From: Rothia mucilaginosa ATCC 25296
GTDB taxonomy: Bacteria; Actinomycetota; Actinomycetes; Actinomycetales; Micrococcaceae
NCBI RefSeq assembly: GCF_000175615.1
Contig: NZ_ACVO01000007.1
Location: forward strand, 12,942-76,941
Direction of reading: 5' to 3'
DNA length: 64,000 bases
Both the position numbers and the translations under genes were made by a program. The notes under the pieces are model-generated. The model saw only the letters and a list, made by a program, of their open reading frames with translations, did not search any database and was not told where the DNA came from. Below are positions 7,658-15,559 of this stretch, piece after piece. Positions within the stretch are counted from its first letter, which is position 1; each line of letters starts with the position of its first letter.

Positions 7658-8409
7658 TAGTTACCTCCCGCAGCAGTAGCGGAGTCGCCAGAAAACAGGC
7701 GACCGGTCACCGTCAGGGACGCAACCCAGCGGCGCATAAACTCCGCCCCCAGCTCGCCAGAACCTACCGGACAGAACTGCACCGCCGTCAGCGGACCGTT
7801 CTCAACCGCCGCGATATAGGCGGGCTCGGTGACAGTCCAAGTCACCGCCGGAGGGGCAATATATTCAATGCTCTGATCAAAAGCCCACTCAAAAACGCCG
7901 TGCTCAGACTTGAAGTGAGCCTCGCCCTCAAGATCCTTGAGCAGCACACTATCGGAGGAAGAACGCAGGGCAGAAACACCGGGCACCAAGTCGCGGGTAG
8001 AAAGCTCCACGCTCTCGCCGGGCCACTCCCCCATGCACTGAACCTGAACCTGCCCCATCTGCGGATGCTCCACCGTAACCGAATCGAAGAGGCAACTCAG
8101 TGCTGCACCGGCAACCAACACCGGACGACCACCGGCAACACGGCGACCAATCACACGCTCAGCGTCCTTAGCTTTCAGGTCTTCATACGCCTCAAGAGAG
8201 CTCGCACCGCCGGTAACCACCATGCCGTCAGCCTCACGCAGCTGATCGGGCACAGCGGTCACGATGACCTCCGCCCCCGCATCCTGAAGAAGCTTCACCA
8301 GGGCGCCACGAGTTCCGGGTTCCCCCAAAACGGCAACCACAGGACGAGCAGTCTGAGCATTCTGTACAGATTCAGTTTCGACGGGTGCGGATTCAACGGG
8401 AACAGGCAT
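7657..8409 (-). CDS. hisH: Degenerate HisH: glutamine amidotransferase fold without catalytic residues
   Basis: Predicted 250-aa class I amidotransferase-like protein, recognisable as HisH from collinear blocks: KDAERVIGRRVAGGRPVL, GEWPGESVEL, PAVTWTV, IAAVENGPL. Every catalytic element is changed. The nucleophile elbow normally reading G-I-C-x-G is V99-A-G101-A-A, so the Cys is Gly. The His and Glu of FHPEKSG are C213 and V215. The LDYGSGN and oxyanion PGVGAF motifs are also lost. The frame is intact, with AGGAG before the ATG and a TAATG overlap with hisA. It cannot hydrolyse glutamine; it may be a decaying relic or a scaffold. N-terminal ~22 and C-terminal ~15 residues are extra. Confidence 0.8.
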   Translation of the reverse strand: MPVPVESAPVETESVQNAQTARPVVAVLGEPGTRGALVKLLQDAGAEVIVTAVPDQLREADGMVVTGGASSLEAYEDLKAKDAERVIGRRVAGGRPVLVAGAALSCLFDSVTVEHPQMGQVQVQCMGEWPGESVELSTRDLVPGVSALRSSSDSVLLKDLEGEAHFKSEHGVFEWAFDQSIEYIAPPAVTWTVTEPAYIAAVENGPLTAVQFCPVGSGELGAEFMRRWVASLTVTGRLFSGDSATAAGGN

Positions 8410-8528
8410 CGGTGCGCTCCTATTTCATAGGCTCAAGAATTCGGCTCAAGCGCTCTAGCTTGAGAGATAGCGGATTCGGAGTCAAGACATCAAGCTCATG
8501 CAGAAGCCAACCACACGCGGGTCCATGC

Positions 8529-9152
8529 TTAGCGCTGAGTCTGAGGAATTTCCAGACGCTGACCGGCATCAACAGAGGTGCTGGTCAACGAGTTCAACTC
8601 CATAATACGAACCACAGTATCACGGGTGTCACCCTGCGGATCCACCGCCTGAGCAATATCCCACAGGGTCTCTCCGTGCTTGACCACAACGACGGTTCGA
8701 GTCACCGAAGCGTTCTCCACGGAGGCAGAAGCCGCCGGACCAAAGAAGCTAATAGCGCCGAGCACAATCAGTGCCGCCAAAGTCAGCAGAGGCAGACCCT
8801 TCAGGAAACCGCGCACAGTGCCAAGACGACGAATAGAAGAGGGAACCGCGCGCAGAAGCTCGCCACCCTTAGCCAGAAGAGCACTCTTCGCGCCAGGCGC
8901 CTGAGCCGCAGAAGATGTCTGAGCAGAAACGGCGGGAGCGTGGGCGGTCTGAGCCACCTGAGCAGGACGGGGTGTATGAGCCGCACGAGAAGAGCGAACA
9001 GACTGCGAAGACACAGTCACACGAGAACGCCCCTGCACGGTGCGGGCGGACACGGTGCTGGCGGACGCAGTGCGGGCGGGGTGAAGTACCACCAAACCTG
9101 CCGGAAGGTGTGCAGAAGTGCCACGAGAAGCAATAGGTGCTGCAGTAGTCAT
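8529..9152 (-). CDS. LysM-domain membrane protein (candidate SOS cell-division inhibitor)
   Basis: Predicted 207-aa protein. A basic, Ala/Ser-rich cytoplasmic N-terminus (1-118) is followed by one membrane helix (about 119-141) and an external LysM peptidoglycan-binding domain (about 155-205, VVVKHGETLWDIAQAV ... NSLTSTSVDAGQRLEIP). Divergent placement against lexA and a LexA box inside its promoter match the layout of SOS-induced division inhibitors such as YneA (Bacillus) and of lexA-linked proteins in Corynebacterium. Sequence similarity to YneA beyond LysM is not evident, so the role is inferred from context. GAAAGGAAC lies before the ATG. Confidence 0.85.
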   Translation of the reverse strand: MTTAAPIASRGTSAHLPAGLVVLHPARTASASTVSARTVQGRSRVTVSSQSVRSSRAAHTPRPAQVAQTAHAPAVSAQTSSAAQAPGAKSALLAKGGELLRAVPSSIRRLGTVRGFLKGLPLLTLAALIVLGAISFFGPAASASVENASVTRTVVVVKHGETLWDIAQAVDPQGDTRDTVVRIMELNSLTSTSVDAGQRLEIPQTQR

Positions 9153-9545
9153 TGTGGTTCCTTTCTCTCAGCTCGCCCCGGGGTTACCCCGCGGGTCTAG
9201 CAATGCCGAGCGATGCCCGCTCGGAGGTCCTAGTTGAGTGATAACTATGGAGTGGTGATTGTTAGGCGATAACTATTGGGTAGCTATTCTCTAGTTAGGT
9301 CAGAGCGTCGGGTGTACCGGGCTGCGCGGGGTCGCACTGGGTGACCTCGGAACCCCATCCCCTGCGCTCTCTCTTCGCCAGATGCTCCCTAGAGCATCCG
9401 AGGTAGATCATGCGAAGAGAGAGGCAGAGGATTCGAATACATTCGAACACTCATTCACTCTCGTCTCCCGGAAGGCTCCGGGTCGAATCTTCGAATATTT
9501 TTCGAACATTCACCCGTAAATCCTGAATTTCAGGAGAGATTCAAG
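9153..9545 (-). promoter_or_regulatory. Long structured 5' leader of the LysM gene
   Basis: About 390 nt between the LexA-controlled promoter and the LysM start contain no ORF but strong pairings. There is a 12-bp stem (9367-9378 / 9412-9423) enclosing a 7-bp hairpin (9381-9387 / 9392-9398, 4-nt loop), and a 7-bp hairpin (9206-9212 / 9218-9224). The words GATAACTATGG and GATAACTATTGG repeat at 9240-9250 and 9268-9279. It does not match a riboswitch class I know. Confidence 0.45.
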
Positions 9546-9575
9546 AGTATATACGAACTCTTGTTCTAAAGTCTA
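9546..9575 (-). promoter_or_regulatory. LexA-controlled promoter of the LysM gene
   Basis: Minus strand: TAGACT (9575-9570), 18-nt spacer, TATACT (9551-9546). The spacer is filled by CGAAC-N4-GTTCT (9554-9567 on the plus strand), a near-consensus actinobacterial LexA box (10 of 12 positions of TCGAAC-N4-GTTCGA). Bound LexA would occlude the promoter. Confidence 0.7.
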
Positions 9576-9619
9576 GCAGAGATGTACTAAAAATTTCTTC
9601 GAGTTTCGAAGAAAAAATC

Positions 9620-9660
9620 TAGAATATTTGTTTGAGTTTTTCGGTGTAGTGTTCTACACT
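9620..9660 (+). promoter_or_regulatory. Candidate lexA promoter with degenerate LexA box
   Basis: TTGAGT (9632-9637), 17-nt spacer, TACACT (9655-9660). A degenerate LexA-like box TAGAAT-N4-GTTTGA (9620-9635, 9 of 12 matches) overlaps the -35 box. The palindrome GTGTAG-TGTT-CTACAC (9645-9660) overlaps the -10. This implies a lexA leader of about 320 nt. Confidence 0.45.
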
Positions 9661-9911
9661 GGTGTCAAGAGACGTTCCACACGCTCCTGATGAGTCCTAC
9701 TCACAGCAGGTTTCTGTACCCGTTACAGCTTGGTTCTGTATCGAATGCAGGTGCTGCTGACTGAGTTTTATAGGGCGGAGGCGCATACTCGTTGCCTGCA
9801 TATCGCTCCGGCACGGCTAGAATTCCTCCACCCCCTGACGAGATAAGACCCATTTCGGCAGAACCAAAAAATTTTTAGGACTTCACCAGAAAACGTGTAA
9901 AGCACCCATCC

Positions 9912-9973
9912 GTGCCCCGACCGGACTGTGTCTCATACAGACTGCAGAGACCGGAATACAGAAATCGGGGCAC
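9912..9973 (+). promoter_or_regulatory. Stem structure in the lexA leader
   Basis: 9-bp stem 9912-9920 / 9965-9973, continued by CCGG (9921-9924 / 9951-9954) and a small inner hairpin. It ends six bases before the AAGGAAAAG ribosome site of lexA. The remaining leader (9667-9911) shows no ORF and no other clear motif. Confidence 0.4.
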
Positions 9974-9990
9974 AGACCGAAGGAAAAGAA

Positions 9991-10665
9991 ATGGCAACAG
10001 CACCCCGTCCGGCGCTGACCGCGCGCCAGCAGAAGATTCTTGACGCGATCCGCACCGAGATTGAACAAAAGGGTTACCCGCCGTCCATGCGCCAGATTGG
10101 TGACATGGTGGGTCTTGCGTCCCTGTCCTCGGTCACTCACCAGCTCGGTCGCCTCGAGACCATGGGCTACATTCGCCGCGACCCCAAGCTCCCCCGCGCC
10201 ATTGAGGTGCTGGATGAGAACGGCGTCGGCATCCACGGTAGCGCTTCCTCTTCCCTGCCCGAGCTGCCGAACTTCGAAGTCGGCGATGAAGACCTCGTAC
10301 CCGTTCCCCTGGTTGGACGAATTGCAGCGGGCGGCCCCATTACCGCCGAGCAGTCCGTGGAGGATGTGCTCGCTCTGCCCCGCCAGCTGGTCGGTAGCGG
10401 CAAGCTCTTCATGCTCAAGGTCAAGGGCGATTCCATGATTGACGCCGCGATTTGCGACGGTGACTGGGTGGTCGTCCGCGAACAGCACACCGCTGACAAT
10501 GGCGATATCGTTGCCGCTCTGCTTGACGATGAAGCAACCGTGAAGGTGTTCCGTCAGGTCGACGGTCACACCTGGCTCATGCCGCGCAACTCCAACTACG
10601 AGCCGATTATGGGCGACCGCGCAACCGTCATGGGTAAGGTCGTCTCCGTGCTGCGCAGTCTCTAA
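9991..10665 (+). CDS. lexA: SOS repressor LexA
   Basis: Predicted 224-aa LexA, a DNA-binding repressor that self-cleaves when RecA filaments form. The winged-helix DNA-binding domain covers about 8-72 ([25 protein letters not shown]). The cleavage bond is A113-G114 in VGRIAAGGP. The catalytic dyad is S148 (KGDSMID) and K185 (ATVKVF). Start at 9991 follows AAGGAAAAG; an in-frame ATG further upstream lies inside the leader stem. It is divergent from the LysM gene, with an 838-bp regulatory gap between them, and convergent with dinG, itself a typical damage-response helicase. Confidence 0.96.
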   Translation: MATAPRPALTARQQKILDAIRTEIEQKGYPPSMRQIGDMVGLASLSSVTHQLGRLETMGYIRRDPKLPRAIEVLDENGVGIHGSASSSLPELPNFEVGDEDLVPVPLVGRIAAGGPITAEQSVEDVLALPRQLVGSGKLFMLKVKGDSMIDAAICDGDWVVVREQHTADNGDIVAALLDDEATVKVFRQVDGHTWLMPRNSNYEPIMGDRATVMGKVVSVLRSL

Positions 10666-10716
10666 ACAGCCACAGCTTCTAAAAGACATAGCCGCGAGGC
10701 TTTTAGCTCTATATAA

Positions 10717-10764
10717 AAATCACCCCGGTGATACGTGAACATTTACGTATCACCGGGGTGATTT
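10717..10764. terminator. Strong terminator between lexA and dinG
   Basis: 20-bp perfect stem 10717-10736 / 10745-10764 with an 8-nt loop, AT-rich on both flanks, between convergent genes. Confidence 0.9.
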
Positions 10765-10862
10765 CTATATTTCTACAGCGAATATTTTCAAAGCGGCTAT
10801 TTCCACAGCGGATATTCCTAAATCAGAGCGCGGCGCTGCCAGGATGGATCTTCTTACCCGAG

Positions 10863-12935
10863 CTAACGCTCAATACTCGCCGAAAGACGAGCCAGCGCAC
10901 CAATCACGGCTGCCTTATTCTGCGTTGACCACATCGGCGGCATCGCCTTCATCAAGAAACCGCCGTAGCGTTTAGTCGCCACGCGAGAATCCAGCACAGC
11001 CACCACGCCGCGGTCAGACACCGAACGGATCAGACGGCCCGCCCCCTGCGCCATACGAATCGCCGCATGGTGAGCAGAAACCGCCATAAAGCCGTTACCG
11101 CGGTGACGGTTCACCGCCTCCGTACGAGCCTGCGCAATCGGGTCATCCGGGCGGGGGAACGGGATGCGGTCCATCACCACCAGGCGGCAAGAGTCACCGG
11201 GAACGTCCACGCCCTGCCACAGGCTCATCGTTCCGAACAGGCATGAGTCAACGTCCTCGCTGAACTCCTCCACCAGAGCCTTGAGCGAAGACTCACCCTG
11301 CAGAAGAACGTTCAGGTCGCTGTGCTCACGCATGTACTCGGCGGCACGCTCGGCGGCACGCTTCGAGGAGAACAGTCCCAGGGCGCCGCCCTCCGAGGCC
11401 TCGCACAGCTCACGCAGGCGCTCCAGCTGACCCTCGTGCACACCGAATCCCGGAGGTTTCAAATCCCCGGCGACGTACATGATGCCCTGCTTGCGGTAGT
11501 CGAAAGGCGAACCTACGTCGATGCTCGTCCAGCGCGGCGCGCCCTCGCCCTGCAGTCCCAGGGCACCGGCGGCAACGTCAAAAGAGTCACCCACCGTCAG
11601 GGTTGCACTCGTCAGAATCACGGTGCGGTCAGCGAACAGGCCGTCACGTAGCTGCAGGCCAACGCTCAACGGGGCGATGTTCAGGGTCGCCGGGTCGGTA
11701 TCAGAAGCAGCCACGTAGCGGCCGTTCTCCCAACCACCCTGACGAGAAATCCACAGCACGTCCTGCTCGCCCGAAGCCTCCAGAATGCGGCTACTCATAT
11801 CGTGCACCTCAGAGACACGCGAGCGCGCCATCTGCAGGCCGGCATCAACGTCCTGACCGTCCGGTTTGGTATCGGACAGGGCGGTGCGGGAGGCATCGTT
11901 GACCGCAGAAATAGCGGTCAAAAGGCGACCATCCAGGCCCTTCAGCAGGCCCTCGGCAAGACCCTCGAACGCGGTCTCCAGGGTGCCGGCAGCCATTTCC
12001 AGTGCGCCGGAATCAGCCTTCGAATGCTTCTTCACGCTACGCGCCGCACGGCGAACCATCGCAACCGTCAAAGAACCAGACACGGCACCGGTCACCCGGT
12101 CCACCAGCTCATGAGCCTCATCAATAATGACCGTCTCATGTTCGGGCAGAACCTTCATGCCTTCAAAAGCGTTAATCGCCAGCAGGGAGTGGTTCGTAAT
12201 GACAATATCAGCCTCAGCGGCACGGCTACGCGCCATCTCGCTAAAGCACTCTTCCACCAGCGGGCAGCGGCGACCCAGACACTCGGCGGCGCTGACCGAT
12301 ACCTGAGCCCATGCGCGGTCAGAGACGCCGGGCTTCAGCTCGTCACGGTCGCCGGTCTCAGTGCGGTCCGCCCACTCGCGCAGGCGCATCACTTCCTCAC
12401 CCACGCGCGAGGTCGAAGAAGGCATGTCAAAGAGAGCATCCGGCTCGTCTTCCGGGTAGCCGCCCTCCAGCTTGTGCAGGCAGAGGTAGTTGTTGCGGCC
12501 CTTAAGCAGAGCCACCTGCGCCTGCGACTCCGGGCGCGGCTCCAGCGCTTGTAGAAGACGCGGAATATCGCGGTTCACAATCTGCGCCTGCAGGGCAAGA
12601 GTCGCCGTCGCAACCACAATCGGCTGGTCCGACTCCCCCACCCGCGCCAGGGCAGGCACCAGGTAGCCCAGGGACTTACCGGTACCGGTACCCGCCTGAA
12701 CCAGCAGGTGACGCTGCAGTTCAAGAGCCTGCGCCACATACGCCACCATGGTGCGCTGACCGGCACGATTCTGACCGCCAGTGGCGGCAACCGCCTCGTC
12801 CAGCAGGGTCAGGGCATCCTTCGCACCGGGCAGGGTCTCAAGCTCCTGCCCGGTGAATCGGGTGCTGTCGGTCGCCGGTCCGGGCAAAGTTCCCGGGGCG
12901 TTTTTGGGCGCGTTGATGCTCTCGGTCACGCTCAT
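10863..12935 (-). CDS. dinG: ATP-dependent helicase DinG (XPD-like, Fe-S)
   Basis: Predicted 690-aa superfamily 2 helicase of the DinG/XPD type, unwinding DNA 5' to 3' and resolving R-loops or damaged structures. Walker A AGTGTGKS is at 81-88 and the DEAH box at 272-275. Four cysteines (C152, C219, C224, C230) sit where the XPD-type 4Fe-4S cluster is bound. Helicase motifs V/VI are in the C-terminal half (SLWQGVDVPGD; QGAGRLIRS). TAGGAG lies before the ATG. It follows hflX by 6 nt and probably shares its transcript. Confidence 0.9.
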   Translation of the reverse strand: MSVTESINAPKNAPGTLPGPATDSTRFTGQELETLPGAKDALTLLDEAVAATGGQNRAGQRTMVAYVAQALELQRHLLVQAGTGTGKSLGYLVPALARVGESDQPIVVATATLALQAQIVNRDIPRLLQALEPRPESQAQVALLKGRNNYLCLHKLEGGYPEDEPDALFDMPSSTSRVGEEVMRLREWADRTETGDRDELKPGVSDRAWAQVSVSAAECLGRRCPLVEECFSEMARSRAAEADIVITNHSLLAINAFEGMKVLPEHETVIIDEAHELVDRVTGAVSGSLTVAMVRRAARSVKKHSKADSGALEMAAGTLETAFEGLAEGLLKGLDGRLLTAISAVNDASRTALSDTKPDGQDVDAGLQMARSRVSEVHDMSSRILEASGEQDVLWISRQGGWENGRYVAASDTDPATLNIAPLSVGLQLRDGLFADRTVILTSATLTVGDSFDVAAGALGLQGEGAPRWTSIDVGSPFDYRKQGIMYVAGDLKPPGFGVHEGQLERLRELCEASEGGALGLFSSKRAAERAAEYMREHSDLNVLLQGESSLKALVEEFSEDVDSCLFGTMSLWQGVDVPGDSCRLVVMDRIPFPRPDDPIAQARTEAVNRHRGNGFMAVSAHHAAIRMAQGAGRLIRSVSDRGVVAVLDSRVATKRYGGFLMKAMPPMWSTQNKAAVIGALARLSASIER

Positions 12936-12941
12936 ACGCTC

Positions 12942-14654
12942 CTAGAGAGCCTCAGAGATGGAGGACTGTTCGGAAACAGAAGCGGCAGCTTCAGCCAGGG
13001 CGTGTGCCTCCGCAAGTTCCTCTTCCAGGACCTCCAGCAGGTCGCCCTCCAGCACATACTCGGACAGTTCGGAGGCGACATCCTCACGGACCAGAGCCAC
13101 CACGAAGGTGCCGTCCGATACGAAATCGGTGCTCTTAATTTCGGCATCCCATTCGTGCAGGCGCGAAATAATCTCACCGTGCGAGTATGGAATCAGCAGC
13201 TTCACCTCAATGGAGGGACGCGGAATGGTGTCCGCAATCTTCTGCTTCAGCTCCTCAATACCCTCACCGGTACGCGCCGAAACGATCACGTGCTCCGGCT
13301 CGCGCTGGCGCATACGCTCCAGCACGAACGGGTCGGCGGCATCCGCCTTATTCAGCACAATAATCTCGGGGATATGGCGGGCGTCAACCTCCGCGATGAC
13401 CTCGCGGACAGCACGAATCTGCCCCTCCGGGTCCGGGTGCGAAGCATCCACCACGTGCAGGATGACGTCAGCGTCAGCGACCTCTTCCAGGGTGGAGCGG
13501 AACGCCTCCACCAGCTGGGTCGGCAGCGAACGCACGAAACCCACCGTGTCAGAGAGGGTGTAGCCGATACCGTCCGGGGTCTGAGCCTTACGGACGGTCG
13601 GGTCCAGCGTCGCAAACAGGGCGTTCTCCACAAGCACGCCGGCATCGGTCAGACGGTTCAGCAGGGAGGACTTACCCGCATTCGTGTAGCCAGCGATAGC
13701 CACCGAAGGCACACGGTTACGGCGACGGTTCAGACGCTTCGTCTCACGCGCCGGCGCCATCGCAGCGATCTCACGCTTAAGCTTCGCCATGCGAGCGCGC
13801 AGGCGGCGGCGGTCCATCTCAATCTTGGTTTCACCGGGACCACGCGAACCGATACCCTCACCGGCTGCGGCGCGGCCACCCGCCTGACGAGACAGGGAGG
13901 CACCCCAACCACGCAGACGCGGCAACATGTACTCCAGCTGAGCCAGCTCAACCTGCGCCTTACCCTCGCGGGACTTAGCGTGCTGAGCGAAAATGTCGAG
14001 AATCAGGGCGGTTCGGTCAATGACCTTGACCTTCACAATGTCTTCAAGGGCACGACGCTGCGAGGGAGCCAATTCCGAGTCGACGATGACGGTGTCGGCG
14101 CCGGTCGCCTCGACAATGTCCTTGAGTTCCAGCGCCTTACCTGAGCCGAGGAAGGTGCCGGGGTCCGGCTTGAGGCGGCGCTGAACCAGGCCGTCCAGAA
14201 CCTCGGAACCTGCGGTTTCAGCCAGTGCCGCGAGCTCACGTAGGGAGTTCTCTGCGTCCTCTACGGTGCCTTCAGTCCATAGACCAGCCAGCACCACGCG
14301 TTCCAGACGCAGCTGGCGGTACTCGACCTCGGTGACGTCTTCAAGTTCGGTGGAGAGGTTCGCGATACGGCGCAGTGCACGGCGCTCAGCGAGGTCTTCC
14401 TGGTCACCGTCATATTCGGAATGCTCGCGCTGAACGTCAGAAATTTCACGCGCGCGAGTATCCAGCACACGGCGGCTATTGTTGCCGTGAGCGCTGGAGG
14501 AGTTATCGCTGTGATGCGCGGTACCGGCAGCGTCATAAGTAGTGACGGAGGCGGCGGCCTGGGAGCGGCCCAGAACGCGGTCTACGGTGCGGCGCAGCTG
14601 CTCATCGCTGGGCAGCTTTTCGGTATCAGATACGGGGGTGTTCTTAGAATTCAT
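12942..14654 (-). CDS. hflX: Ribosome-associated GTPase HflX
   Basis: Predicted 570-aa HflX, a GTPase that splits stalled or heat-damaged 70S ribosomes. The N-terminal domain (about 95-300) contains the GPGETK motif (272-277) and its coiled coil. The G domain has G1 GYTNAGKSS (322-330), G3 DTVG (369-372) and G4 LNKAD (about 433). A ~90-residue low-complexity N-terminal extension (poly-polar, with HHSDNSSSAHGNNS) is longer than in E. coli. It lies 6 nt upstream of dinG. TAGAAT occurs 9 nt before the ATG, so the 5' UTR may be very short. Confidence 0.93.
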   Translation of the reverse strand: MNSKNTPVSDTEKLPSDEQLRRTVDRVLGRSQAAASVTTYDAAGTAHHSDNSSSAHGNNSRRVLDTRAREISDVQREHSEYDGDQEDLAERRALRRIANLSTELEDVTEVEYRQLRLERVVLAGLWTEGTVEDAENSLRELAALAETAGSEVLDGLVQRRLKPDPGTFLGSGKALELKDIVEATGADTVIVDSELAPSQRRALEDIVKVKVIDRTALILDIFAQHAKSREGKAQVELAQLEYMLPRLRGWGASLSRQAGGRAAAGEGIGSRGPGETKIEMDRRRLRARMAKLKREIAAMAPARETKRLNRRRNRVPSVAIAGYTNAGKSSLLNRLTDAGVLVENALFATLDPTVRKAQTPDGIGYTLSDTVGFVRSLPTQLVEAFRSTLEEVADADVILHVVDASHPDPEGQIRAVREVIAEVDARHIPEIIVLNKADAADPFVLERMRQREPEHVIVSARTGEGIEELKQKIADTIPRPSIEVKLLIPYSHGEIISRLHEWDAEIKSTDFVSDGTFVVALVREDVASELSEYVLEGDLLEVLEEELAEAHALAEAAASVSEQSSISEAL

Positions 14655-14784
14655 ACGACTATAATTCTACCGCCGTTGCCCGCATCGGGTAGGGGGTTCG
14701 GTCGCCTGTGCGCTCAGGGCGTGCAAGCTACCAACCCGCCCCGTGCATTCTCTGCCCGTGTGCGGCGGGTTCTTGCCCTACCGG

Positions 14785-14790
14785 TACACT
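14785..14790 (+). promoter_or_regulatory. -10 box (TACACT) for the methyltransferase gene
   Basis: TACACT is followed by 7 nt and then the ATG at 14798, with no Shine-Dalgarno sequence: candidate leaderless transcript. Confidence 0.5.
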
Positions 14791-14797
14791 GGATAGC

Positions 14798-15421
14798 ATG
14801 AGCGAGCAGCATTATTTCTCTGAAACCCCCGAGACCGAATTCAAGCCCCGTCCCGTGCAGGTGGAGCTTGCCGGCCGCAAGGTCACCGTCACCACAGCTA
14901 ACGGCATTTTCAGCCCCTCCGGCATTGATAAGGGCACCGCTATTTTGCTGCAGGAAGCACCCGACCCGCAGGGCGAACGCATGCTTGACATCGGCTGCGG
15001 TTGGGGCCCCATCACCCTGACTTTGGCGATGCTCGCACCGGACGCGCAGGTGCACGCGGTGGACGTGAACTCCCGCTCCATTAGCTTGACCGAACGCAAC
15101 GCCGCCGCTCTCGGCCTGCCCAACGTTACCGTGGGAACCCCCGAGTCGGTTGACCCCGAACTGCGTTTTGACACCATCTGGTCGAACCCGCCGATTCGTG
15201 TGGGCAAGGAGGTTCTGCACGAGATCCTGCTGACCTGGCTACCGCGCCTGGCGCCCGGCGGTGACGCCTACCTGGTGGTCCAGAAGAACCTGGGCTCCGA
15301 TTCTTTGCAGAAGTGGATGGACGCGCAGCTTGGACAGCTGCACCCCGGCGAGTTTGAGGTGTCGCGCTATGCGACCTCGAAGGGCTTCCGTATTCTGCAG
15401 GTGCACCGCTACGAGGATTAA
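14798..15421 (+). CDS. Class I SAM-dependent methyltransferase (RsmC/RlmG-like)
   Basis: Predicted 207-aa methyltransferase of the MTS ('small') family; relatives modify guanines in rRNA. The SAM-binding motif LDIGCGWGPITL (about 68-79) and the catalytic SNPPIR motif (about 129-134) are clear. Only one methyltransferase domain is present, so it is half the length of RsmC/RlmG, which carry an additional inactive domain. The target is therefore not certain. A TACACT box sits 7 nt before the ATG, and a strong hairpin follows the gene. Confidence 0.85.
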   Translation: MSEQHYFSETPETEFKPRPVQVELAGRKVTVTTANGIFSPSGIDKGTAILLQEAPDPQGERMLDIGCGWGPITLTLAMLAPDAQVHAVDVNSRSISLTERNAAALGLPNVTVGTPESVDPELRFDTIWSNPPIRVGKEVLHEILLTWLPRLAPGGDAYLVVQKNLGSDSLQKWMDAQLGQLHPGEFEVSRYATSKGFRILQVHRYED

Positions 15422-15463
15422 ACCTCTGGCGCTAAATCCTCTGGCGCTAATTGCTTAAAATAT

Positions 15464-15515
15464 AAAAGCGGCGGGTGTTTTCTGAATGTGTTATCAGAAA
15501 ACATCCGCCGCTTTT
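15464..15515. terminator. Strong terminator between methyltransferase and dapF
   Basis: 22-bp stem 15464-15485 / 15494-15515 with A4/T4 edges, between convergent genes. Just upstream, CCTCTGGCGCTAA is repeated at 15423-15435 and 15438-15450. Confidence 0.9.
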
Positions 15516-15559
15516 CTCTATAAAATCTCTGCTCTAAGACTGCTCGCTATCGCTACAGG

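Noticed and set aside
9433..9446. TCGAA-N4-TTCGA palindrome as a second LexA box
   Set aside because: The half-sites are two bases closer than in the CGAAC-N4-GTTCG arrangement; it may be a weak site only.
9153..9545. c-di-AMP (ydaO-type) riboswitch before the LysM gene
   Set aside because: Known actinobacterial cases precede cell-wall genes, but the conserved GGGGAA and CCGAAUCC-like blocks are not found in the right order.
9687..9694. CTGATGAG in the lexA leader, the core word of hammerhead ribozymes
   Set aside because: The required GAAA segment and the enclosing stems are absent.
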